Below are positions 25,113 to 35,100 of a stretch of 64,000 nt of DNA, piece by piece. Every line of letters begins with the position of its first letter. Position 1 is the first letter of the stretch. The notes under the pieces are model-generated. The model worked only from the letters and a program-made list of their open reading frames with translations. It did no database searches and was not told where the DNA came from. A program made the position numbers and the translations under genes. The stretch is from Liolophura sinensis (Eukaryota; Mollusca; Polyplacophora; Chitonida; Chitonidae), in contig NC_088296.1 in assembly GCF_032854445.1 (NCBI RefSeq), positions 26,657,448-26,721,447 of the forward strand. The letters run 5' to 3'.

Positions 25113-25241
25113 GGGACCCGTTTCACAGAGCCCATGTAGTGGTACGTCCTCGTAACTACCACGGAGACGTAATAACTACAAGCCTGGTCGACATGGAAGT
25201 TAATGCACGTAACGTTACGTGCACTTTGTGAAACGGGCCCT
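25113..25241. mobile_element. Small terminal-inverted-repeat element
   Basis: The ends GGGACCCGTTTCACAGAG and CTTTGTGAAACGGGCCC are inverted copies of each other. Inside lies the perfect 20-base palindrome TGCACGTAACGTTACGTGCA at 25204-25223. It looks like a MITE or foldback; no target duplication is obvious. Confidence 0.6.
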
Positions 25242-25904
25242 AATGTCCTTGATTGGTACGCGTTGGGTCCTACACATCAAAACTGATAGTAATATACATG
25301 TTAAAACAAAAACAGCTGTCTGACCACTGTAAAAGATATTTGTCACAAATATCCCGTTCACATGGGCAAAATTTAATCGAAAGCCAGTTGTAAAAATGCG
25401 TGCATTCACAAGACCATGTGGCCAAGCCGGTTTTAAGCCAGTTCAGGAAATTGCCCGTTCACAGGGTCACATTTAAGCCGGTTTGGTAATTTGCAACGTC
25501 ATCCTGACCTCCACGTATTTTGGGCACAGGGCACAGACAAACAAACTCAAGCCCTGAAACTGACTTAAAACCTCGTCCCTAGCTGGGCTAATATTTTCTG
25601 TAAAACACCAATGTTTTGGAGAAAACGTGGAAATGATTTACTGAAAATTTAAATGTGATAGAAAAGATGCTAGCCCTAAACGTATGCGTGTGTATAGGTC
25701 CACGATATATATGTTACTAACACATTAATGCGTGTGTCTTTATAAATACATGCCATGTGTCGTTAATATCTGCAGTGTGCCATCTAAACAGTAATTCATA
25801 AACTGATGACACTCCGTGTTGAAGGCTTAAGCTAAACCACTAAAGATTAATCAGGAACTATCACCATTAGTTAACCAGAGACTAAAATGTACATGTACAT
25901 GTAT
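25242..25904. other. Non-coding stretch with a short repeated motif
   Basis: CCCGTTCACA and AAGCC(A/G)GTT words recur at 25350-25490, perhaps an old element. No gene. Confidence 0.4.
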
Positions 25905-26225
25905 GTATGCTTGGGGTTTTGTCAGTCATGTCACGACGTGGAATCATTAGGCGTGTGTACATAATGTGTCTTCTTGTGGCAGAGCGAGTGCTGCCGCCAC
26001 TGAATTATTATGCCGAAGACACCAGACATGATACCCCACCCAGTCACATTGTACTGACACCCGGTCAATCAGTCATGTTTCTTTGCTCTGACCTCTCGGT
26101 GCTGAGTGCAAAGCGAGGCAGCAGCAAGTACCATTTTGAAAGTCTTTAGTATGACCCGCGTTTGATCCCTGAATCTCTTGACTTGGAAGTGGACGCTTTA
26201 GCTATTAGACCACCGAATCGGTTGC
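25905..26225 (-). mobile_element. SINE family B copy
   Basis: The head lies at the right end (GGTCTAATAGCTAAAGCG on the minus strand, A-box-like). The body contains GCTCAGCACCGAGAGG and GGGTGTCAGTACAATGTGAC, then CATGTCTGGTGTCTTCGG. The 3' end is CAAAACCCCAAGC. The same structure recurs at 28285 and 63215. Confidence 0.78.
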
Positions 26226-26360
26226 GAATAAAATATTTCGATTACTCTGGACTGGTACTGATAAAATAATGCAAGTTATTGATAATAAGTAATTATTTAT
26301 TTACTTATATATCATTCTTGTCATGAATTTTCCAATGCATGACAACTTGGGCCATAATGC

Positions 26361-26790
26361 TGTGATTGCTTCCTCTTAAATTGAGTCTACCATAGAGGGC
26401 TTTCTTGTTTTTGGAGTTACAAATGTTGCTTCCCTTTAAATGAGCCATGCTATAGTGGGCATTCTTGTTTATGGAGTTACAAATATTGCATCTCTTTTAA
26501 TGAGCCATGCTGTAGTGGACATTCCTGATTTTGGAGTTACAAAGATTGCTTCCCTTTAAATGAGACATGCTGTAGTGGACATTCCTGATTTTGGGGTTAC
26601 CAATGTTGCTTCCCTTTAAATGAGCCATGCTGTAGTGGACATTCTTGTTTTGGACTTACAAACATGGCGTCTCTTTGAAAGAGCCATGCTGTAGTGGGCA
26701 TTCTTACTTTTGGAGTTACAAAGATTGCATCTCTTCAAATGAGCCATGCTGTAGTGGACATTCCTGATTTTGGAGTTACAAAGTTTGTAA
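26361..26790 (+). repeat. Minisatellite, about 60-bp unit
   Basis: Seven diverged copies of GCTGTAGTGGACATTC, TTTTGGAGTTACAAA and TTGCTTCCCTTTAAATGAGC. Confidence 0.92.
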
Positions 26791-27490
26791 CTGTGCAGAC
26801 GGTCTCTTAACCGTATTTATTATTTCACACAGATTTCTGGAATCTGACAATTTAATATCACTTTTATAGGCGACATGTAGCTAACATAATACAACTATCA
26901 ACAAAATTTGACACACATCGACCATGTCTAATAACATGTTCGACTTTAAATTCATTTTTTTATTTTTTAAGTCAAAATATCTTATAAAATGTACCACCAT
27001 GATGTGTAGTCCAAATTTTCTATATTTGGCTGTCTTTTAAAAACACGCCCTACTTACTGAAGGCCTAAGTCAATGGCATCTGCTTCTTTTGAAAACAGTC
27101 CACCTTGGTTAAAGATCCAAAGACGACTTCATCTGGTCATCTTTCTTATAAAAGTGTTCAACCCAGATTTAAAGTAGACAGACGTACAAATCACTTTAGG
27201 TTATCTATTGCTAAATTTCTTGTGAAAACAAAGGTCTACATGTATGTGCCTTTGAAAAGTATAAGTAAGGAAGCAAAACGACGATGCATGATGTTATGAT
27301 TGGCGGGGAAAAGAGCGAGATGAAACCGAGGCTAGAGTGATAGTGAGCCGAAATGGAGGCTACTGTGTTAACACGAAAGTGTTAGCACCTGGAAAGTAAT
27401 ACGTAGATCTATTTCTGTGACCACAATCAGAAAAGCTGAAACTCAAAAAAGTTCAGAAAATTGGTCTTGATTAAGATCTGCCACTAGTAG
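26791..27490. other. Non-coding stretch
   Basis: AT-rich with no recognised gene. Confidence 0.5.
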
Positions 27491-27499
27491 CCTTGCATA

Positions 27500-27664
27500 G
27501 CAACTATCCCGGCCTCAGCCACCACCCTTTCCAGAAATGCTGCCACCACTTCCACAACCAAGACGTCCACGTCCACAACACGGCCCTCCACCTCCACAAG
27601 TCACGCCTCCGCCTCCACAGCCGTCTCCTCAGCATCGTCATCCCTCGCATTCGTTTAAGCCGCA
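27500..27664. other. Compositionally biased block: proline-rich plus frame, glycine/cysteine-rich minus frame
   Basis: The plus strand from about 27500 to a TAA near 27664 reads as a Pro/Gln/His-rich frame (for example PPPQVTPPPPQPSPQH). The complementary minus strand reads GGGG and CCGRGR-like runs between stops. Neither has an upstream ATG with context. This is either a short exon of an unrecognised gene or a decayed CCWCCN repeat; I cannot decide. Confidence 0.25.
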
Positions 27665-27898
27665 TTCTCCAAATTAACGTCAAAAGGTGTGTCTTCCGCA
27701 TTTCTTCCACCGAATTTACCCTTGCCGTTCACAGTTTCAAAGCCCATGTAAAGCAGCCATCCACGAGTCCCCGAACGGTTTGTGTGAGCGTCGGCGTGCC
27801 CTGCCGTTACAGTAGGACACAGACGGTGAACTGGGACGTAGTGAAGTGTATGACATCGAATCAGTGACGCAGAAGATTCCACTGCAGCGTCAACAGCT

Positions 27899-27986
27899 TG
27901 ACGTCACACACGTCACATACGTCACACAGAAATATGCAGAGTGTTCTTCATAGATGAGTCCCCAGCACGTACTACGTTTGACGTCA
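27899..27986. promoter_or_regulatory. Cluster of cAMP-response-element-like sites
   Basis: TGACGTCA occurs at 27899-27906 and 27979-27986, with ACGTCA half-sites between them (about 27909 and 27918). TGACGTCA is the known CREB/ATF consensus. Function here is inference. Confidence 0.3.
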
Positions 27987-28284
27987 CGCATCAAATAATT
28001 ACGGCATGGAAATCCTGCATCAGCCTTAAACCATGGTGGTTAAGTGCCTCTCCAGGAACGATGATTGAAATGTAATAGACATATCAATGGACACTGGAAT
28101 GTAACTGAAAGTATAATTTAAACAAAAAACTTCTGCCAATTTTTGTACGATGTGTTTCATGTGGTGGAAATATACCCCATCGCGGACAATTTTACTTTCC
28201 AGTCTATCAATATTGTTAGGAAATATATCATGAAAGTTTTGGTATTACATCTAGAAAGGTGGGGCTCATTTAAAAAAGCTGCCA
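27987..28284. other. Non-coding stretch
   Basis: No gene or element recognised. Confidence 0.5.
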
Positions 28285-28628
28285 CAACCGCTTTGGTGAC
28301 CTAATGGTTAGAGCGTCAGCCTCGAAGTCGGGAGATCCAGGATCCAAGATCCGATCATACCACAGACTTTGAAAATTGTATTTGTTACTGACTGGCGCTC
28401 AGCACAGAGAAGTTAGAGCACGGAAATATGACTGGTCGGTCCGATGTCAGTATAATGTGACTGGGTGAGGGGTGTCATGTCTGGTGTCTTCGGAATGATG
28501 ACAGCAAGTAATTTGGCGGGATGGCCTCGACCTTCTACAAGAAGACAAATTACCGGTATATGTACACATATCTAATGACTCGTCATTCGGCTGAAAAGGT
28601 ACGACGTAAAACCCCAAGCACGTTAAAG
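28285..28628 (+). mobile_element. SINE family B copy
   Basis: The tRNA-like head TGGTGACCTAATGGTTAGAG, CGTCAGCCTCGAAGTCGG and a B-box-like GATCCAAGATCC are followed by GGTGTCATGTCTGGTGTCTT, CGGAATGATG and the 3' end GTACGACGTAAAACCCCAAG. Confidence 0.85.
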
Positions 28629-29099
28629 CTGTCACAACACTTCGCCCAGTGCGTTTACTCCGGACACTGGGCAACAGCGGTCATATAGTGGGCGTTCACA
28701 TTCTCTCACCCTATATGAAGGTTACTGAGATCATATGTGGCAAATAATGTATATAAAACAAGAAAGCGCTGGAACAATCTTGGCTTCGATCCGGTAATTT
28801 GAATGGATTACATTTTAACTTGATCATGGTATGACATCAGTGCGAGTGCAGCTGTAATTTCACTAAGAGTTAAGTACGAAAAATTAAATGATTAGTCCAG
28901 CCATTTTCTATTTCCATCCAGCATTTTGTCGGTTGTGTTGACCATTCAGCTAATGACATTTCAGGAGTATGGTGCTGTCTATCATCAACATTCAAGTACA
29001 ATTTGGTAAGGGTGATACTCTGTAGACATCAGACTGTGTGCAACAGACAACGCTTTGCCTTCAACATGTAAAGTGATGACTATATGTAAAGTGGTGTAC
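28629..29099. other. Non-coding stretch
   Basis: No gene or element recognised. Confidence 0.5.
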
Positions 29100-29335
29100 A
29101 TGTATGTATTTATACATCTGTGACTGCTGCAATGGCGGCCAGCATTATGGCGGGAGGAAATCGGACCTGGGGGAAACCCACAATCATCTGCTGGTTGCTG
29201 GCAGACCTTCCCACGCACGACCGGAGAGTAAGCCAGAATGAACTTGAACTCAGAGCGACCACATTAGTGAGAGGCTCCTGGGTCATTGTAGCGCGGCGGC
29301 ACGATAATCACCTCGGCCACGCCGTTCCCTTGGTG
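29100..29335 (-). mobile_element. SINE family A copy, lacking the 3' tail
   Basis: GGCGGCCAGCATTATGGCGG, GGGGGAAACCCACAATCATC, AGACCTTCCCACGCACGACC, then the head region with GGCTCCTGGGTCATTGTAGC and GCCACGCC. Confidence 0.82.
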
Positions 29336-29514
29336 TTTATCTACAGGTGTATACCGATATGCTGTTGTCAGGCAGTGGTGGGGGATGCTCTGAACGGTTT
29401 ATTTATCATTCTCAACCTGCACCCACAGCTATGTTTTAAACTCTAAATCATGTTAAATATTTGCTGACGATAAAGCTATAAACATGTAGCGCATAATGAA
29501 AATATCCGGTTACT

Positions 29515-29790
29515 GTTTTGTGAGTGAGTGCTTGGGGTTTAACATCGTATTTAACAATTTTTCAGTACTATGACGACGAAGGAATCCTAAGAGTGCATGT
29601 AATGTGCCTCCTTGTTGCAGGACGGATTTCCACCGCTCTTTTATCTACTGTTGCTTCACTGAGACGACTTACCGAATACAAGTAAGCCGCATCGCCCGAG
29701 CCATTATTCTGATACGGGTTAACCCCAGGATCGACGCTGGATCTACTGCTCCCGAAGCGGACGCTCTACCAACTGTGCTAGAAGGTGGGG
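29515..29790 (-). mobile_element. SINE family C copy
   Basis: The minus-strand head is TAGCACAGTTGGTAGAGCGT (A box) with GCGTCGATCCTGG (B-box-like). The body ends CTTCGTCGTCATAGTACTGA, AAAATTGTTAAATACGATGT and TAAACCCCAAGCACTCACTC. A poly-G run interrupts the flank at about 29787-29827. The tail matches the LINE fragment at 15059. Confidence 0.85.
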
Positions 29791-30341
29791 GGGGGGGGGA
29801 TCTGCTGTTTTGTGAATGGGGGGGGGGGCGGTCTGCTGTTTTGTGAAATGTCTCTCTTGAATATTTATTGATCAGTAAAATTCCAGATAAAGATAATGTA
29901 AAGGAAACATTGATGAGAATGAATGAAAAAATTTGGTTTGCAACATTTGTTTTAACACAGTATTCTATGCACATTTTCGCCGTACATCGTATGTTCCCGT
30001 GATGCATCCTTAAAGAGGTGGTTCTAAGGTAAAAGTGGTAGCTGATAATTTTTCTACTTTCGAAAGGTCTTTTATGCATTAAAAGGGAATTTAAATTTCT
30101 TACCTAGATGTGTGGATTGGCCTACCATATAATGCTTTTGGATTTAGTGTTTCGGTATTTGTCAGGTGAGACTCCTTATCCACTTGTGAAAACTTTCAGG
30201 TATAGTGTTGGAATTTTTGAATGTTGTCCATTAAGTAGAAATCTATACACACGGAGAAAAATGTCAAACCGCTGGAAAAACGCAAAAATATACATGATTT
30301 CATTCTGAATTTTTGGTAATCTGTAGCCACTGTATACCTGT
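29791..30341. other. Non-coding stretch
   Basis: G-rich runs at the left end, otherwise AT-rich. No gene recognised. Confidence 0.5.
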
Positions 30342-30350
30342 GCTGTACCT

Positions 30351-30750
30351 GGTTTCCTCCCACAATGATTCTGGCCGCCGTCGTATAAGTGAAATAGTCT
30401 GGTTTCCTCTCACAATGATTCTGACCGCTGTCGTATAAGTGAAATAGTCTGGTTTCCTCTCACAATGATTCTGGCCGTTGTCGTATAAGTGAAATAGTCT
30501 GGTTTCCTCCCACAGTGATTCTGGCCCCTGTCGTATAAGTGAAATAGTCTGGTTTCCTCTCACAATGATTCTGGCCGCTGTCGTATAAGTGAAATAGTCT
30601 GGTTTCCTCTCACAATGATTCTGGCCGCCGTCGTATAAGTGAAATAGTCTGGTTTCCTCTCACAATGATTCTGACCGCTGTCGTATAAGTGAAATAGTCT
30701 GGTTTCCTCTCACAATGATTCTGGCCGCTGTCGTATAAGTGAAATAGTCT
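30351..30750 (+). repeat. Tandem array, 50-bp unit, derived from SINE family A
   Basis: Eight copies at exact 50-base spacing of GGTTTCCTCTCACAATGATT, CTGGCCGCCGTCGTATAAGT and GAAATAGTCT. This is the core-to-3' part of SINE family A. The last copy runs into the normal SINE end ATTACGGCGTAAAACACCAA at about 30754-30773. Confidence 0.96.
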
Positions 30751-30790
30751 CTATTACGGCGTAAAACACCAATTAAATGAACAAATACAT
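30751..30790 (+). mobile_element. SINE family A 3' end adjoining the 50-bp array
   Basis: TACGGCGTAAAACACCAATT followed by AAATGAACAAAT. It shows that the array arose inside a SINE copy. Confidence 0.85.
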
Positions 30791-32122
30791 GTATAGTAAC
30801 CACTGCAGGCTTGGTGTAAACCTGAACAAATCCGCCACGTTATCAATCAATGTTTAAACCAATCAGTTGAGGGCTATTTATATATGCAAAGAAAGCACCT
30901 GTTTCCGCAAACACTCTCGCAAAGTCTGTTTCTCGCAAACACTGTTTTGCCCGGAGTACGAATGGCACGACATGGTGATTCTGCTTTGTTTATCGTGCCG
31001 TGTCCTTTAAGAGTTCCAGACTGACCGTTGATTTTAGTTATTGAACAAATTGGCCGAGGTTGTTTAGATCTGTTTGCAGCATTGTCCCGAAAATGTTATG
31101 TTTATATCATTTCTTGTCTTTTCTTACGCGACTGTCCTGCACGAGTTAACTGGTTAAGTTTATTAACCCCAGCGAGAGTATCGAGAGGGTGATTCGAACC
31201 TTTGACATCTATTATATTGATGATTAAGGCGTTAAAACTCTCTTTTATTGCATATCTATAATGTTTCTATGTAAATTCTTCTTATATATTACGTAGCAAA
31301 ATGTCGATAATAAACTTCATTAAAGGCTTGAATCGAAGGATTAAGGATCACCCTAAGGAGTCAGACTGACGGGTAACCAAACCCAAGCTGAACAAGTGTG
31401 ACAAACCACTAGCGGCCTGGTCGTATATCCAAAACAATACTTGGTTCAAAATTGTCTCGAACTTGTATCTGAGTAAAGCTGGGTAACCGAGGCTCATCCA
31501 ATCAGTGAATGAGGAAGTATCTTTCACAACCAGTTCGCTATGGTATAAAAGACCTATCACTTTGGCTGATTTCATTACTGATTGCGAAAGCCTGTGTTCT
31601 TTATGTCAGTAACTCAGATACGGGTTAACTCGCTAGCTCTCACTTAACATTATGTGTTTAATCAAATATAGCATACAACACGTATATGAATATATATATT
31701 TATACTACATATTATTGTTACAATTATGGCATTTGTAAATTGTGAATTTAAATTCACAATTTAAATTGTGTGTTGTATGTAATATTACCATTTACCACAG
31801 ATGTTCAGGTTCCAGAAAAAGACCACACAAATGTGACAAACCAGCTGGAATTTTAATTTTACAGGGTTGTCTTCTCTTGTTACTGTTACAGTTGTATTAA
31901 ATAACAAACAAGTGAAAGCCGAAGCAGTAGCATACATATACACATGTAAATGTCAAAACTGTGACATATTTTGTGGCGTTCCCTTTACATTCAGTACTAA
32001 TCGTATCCGTTCTCTTGTTTACACATTTCTAGAAAAATAAATGGTTGAAATTCAAGCCAGGTTCATATGTCTGATCTGTGGCATAGGATCTGTGGTGTTT
32101 ACCGTCGTCCCAAGGTAGACTG
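30791..32122. other. Region 3' of the CDO1 stop, no other gene
   Basis: Probably contains the CDO1 3' UTR at its right end. A tRNA-like GGTGATTCGAACC word at about 31190 may be a SINE relic. The rest is unrecognised. Confidence 0.5.
31244..31857 (-). promoter_or_regulatory. Candidate polyadenylation signals for CDO1
   Basis: Downstream of the stop on the minus strand, ATTAAA occurs at 31857-31852 (about 270 bases after the stop) and AATAAA at 31249-31244. Either could end the 3' UTR. Sequence alone cannot choose between them. Confidence 0.3.
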
Positions 32123-32170
32123 CTAGTTGTTTTCAGCCTGTTGTTGTTGTTTCTCTACAGATGATGGAAT
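32123..32170 (-). CDS. CDO1: CDO1 coding exon 4, C-terminal tail
   Basis: The minus strand has a long pyrimidine tract ending in TTTTTTTCTAG at 32181-32171. It is followed in phase 0 by IPSSVEKQQQQAENN and a TAG stop. The human protein also ends in ENN after a short Ser-rich tail, and the phase matches the exon 3 donor. The tail is too short for homology alone to prove it. It is separated from exon 3 by a 5.1 kb intron. Confidence 0.78.
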   Translation of the reverse strand: MPSSVEKQQQQAENN

Positions 32171-35100
32171 CTAGAAAAAAAGGGAAAAGAAAAAATAATA
32201 ATAGTGATAATACAACAGATAAGTAGAGGGCACTCCAAGAGTGCAAACGTCTGTACGCATGCGCATAACGAGACAGACATACAAACGCATGCAAAGACAT
32301 AAACGTCTCGGCAGAGGTTGATTAGTGACTATTGCTCACGTGTTTTAGACGACTTGAGGCAGCCGACGGTGCGAAATAACTCATTTCACCATCTGAAAAG
32401 TTCAGATTGATTCTTTCATATTTTACGCTATTAATTCGGTGATAAATATAAGAGCATACCCCAAACGAGCAAATAACCCAGCACACAAGCTGAAGCCTAA
32501 ACACAATGACTAATACATAGGATACTGGCTGGCCGAGATTTCTAATGCGAAATCATTTAATGATCTGAGCCACCGAGGCAACGTTTTAATTGTCTGAGCC
32601 AGCAATGTAATCATTCAATGATCCCAGCCAAGCAGGCAACGTTTTAATTGTCGGAGCCAGCAAAGAAATCATTTAATGATCTGAGCCACCCAGGCATCGT
32701 TTTAATTGTCGGAGCCAACGAAGAAATCATTTAATGATCTGAGCCACCGAGGCATCGTTTTAATTGTCTGAGCCAGAAGAGAAATCATTTAATGGTCTGA
32801 GCCACCGAGGCATCGTTTTAATTGTTTGAGCCAGAAGAGAAATCATTTAATGATCTGAGCCACCCAGGCAACGTTTTAATTGTTTGAGCCAGAAGAGAAA
32901 TCATTTAATGATCTGAGCCACCGAGGCAACGTTTTAATTGTTTGAGCCAAAAGAGAAATCATTTAATGATCTGAGCCACCGAGGAAACGTTTTAATTGTT
33001 TGAGCCATAAGAGAAAGCATTTAATGATCTGAGCCACCGAGGAAACGTTTTAATTGTTTGAGCCAACGAAGAAATCATTTAATGATCTGAGCCACCGAGG
33101 CAACGTTTTAATTGTTTGAGCCAGAAGAGAAAGCATTTAATGATCTGAGCCACCGAGGCAACGTTTTAATTGTTTGAGCCAGAAGAGAAATCATTTAATG
33201 ATCTGAGCCACCCAGGCAACGTTTTAATTGTCTGAGCCAGAAGAGAAAGCATTTAATGATCTGAGCCACCGAAGCATCGTTTTAATTGTTTGAGCCAGAA
33301 GAGAAATCATTTAATGATTTGAGCCACCGAGGCATCGTTTTAATTGTTTGAGCCAGAAGAGAAAGCATTTAATGATCTGAGCCACCGAGGCAACGTTTTA
33401 ATTGTTTGAGTCAGAAGAGAAATCATTTAATGATCTGAGCCACCGAGGCATCGTTTTAATTGTCGGAGCCAACGAAGAAATCATTTAATGATCTGAGCCG
33501 GCCAGGCAACGTTTTAATTGTTTGAGCCAGAAGAGAAATCATTTAATGATCTGAGCTACCGAGGCAACGTTTTAATTGTCGGAGCCAGCAAAGAAATCAT
33601 TTAATGATCTGAGCCACCCAGGCATCGTTTTAATCGTCGGAGCCAACGAAGAAATCATTTAATGATCTGAGCCACCGAGGCATCGTTTTAATTGTCTGAG
33701 CGAGAAGAGAAATCATTTAATGGTCTGAGCCACCGAGGCATCGTTTTAATTGTTTGAGCCAGAAGAGAAATCATTTAATGATCTGAGCCACCCAGGCAAC
33801 GTTTTAATTGTTTGAGCCAGAAGAGAAATCATTTAATGATCTGAGCCACCGAGGCAACGTTTTAATTGTTTGAGCCAGAAGAGAAATCATTTAATGATCT
33901 GAGCCACCGAGGAAACGTTTTAATTGTTTGAGCCATAAGAGAAATCATTTAATGATCTGAGCCACCGAGGAAACGTTTTAATTGTTTGAGCCAACGAAGA
34001 AATCATTTAATGATCTGAGCCACCGAGGCAACGTTTTAATTGTTTGAGCCAGAAGAGAAAGCATTTAATGATCTGAGCCACCGAGGCAACGTTTTAATTG
34101 TTTGAGCCAGAAGAGAAATCATTTAATGATCTGAGCCACCCAGGCAACGTTTTAATTGTCTGAGCCAGAAGAGAAAGCATTTAATGATCTGAGCCACCGA
34201 AGCATCGTTTTAATTGTTTGAGCCAGAAGAGAAATCATTTAATGATTTGAGCCACCGAGGCATCGTTTTAATTGTTTGAGCCAGAAGAGAAAGCATTTAA
34301 TGATCTGAGCCACCGAGGCAACGTTTTAATTGTTTGAGTCAGAAGAGAAATCATTTAATGATCTGAGCCACCGAGGCATCGTTTTAATTGTCGGAGCCAA
34401 CGAAGAAATCATTTAATGATCTGAGCTACCGAGGCAACGTTTTATTTGTTTGAGCCAGAAGAGAAATCATTTAATGATCTGAGCTACCGAGGCAACGTTT
34501 TAATTGTCTGAGCCAGAAGAGAAATCATTTAATGATCTGAGCCATCGAGGCATCGTTTTAATCGTCTGAGCCAGAAGAGAAATCTTTTAATGATCTGAGC
34601 CACCGAGGCAACGTTTTAATTGTTTGAGCCAGAAGAGAAATCATTTAATGATCTGAGCCACCGAGGCATCGTTTTAATCGTCTGAGCCAGAAGAGAAAGC
34701 ATTTAATGATCTGAGCCATCGAGGCAACGTTTTAATTGTCTGAGCCAGAAGAAAAAGCATTTATTGATCTGAGCCATCGAGGCATCGTTTTAATTGTTTG
34801 AGCCACAAGAGAAATCATTGAATGATCTGAGCCACCAAAGCAACGTTTTAATCCTTTGAGCCAGAAGAAAAGCATTTGATGATCTGAGCCATCGAGGCAT
34901 CGTTTTAATTGTTTGAGCCACAAGAGAAATCATTTAATGATCTAAGCCACCGAGGCATCGTTTTAATTGTTTGAGCCAACAAAGAAATCATTTAATGATC
35001 TGAGCCATCGAGGCATCGTTTTAATCGTCTGAGCCAGAAGAGAAATCATTTAATGATCTGAGCCACCCAGGCATCGTTTTAATCCTCTGAGCCAGACGAG

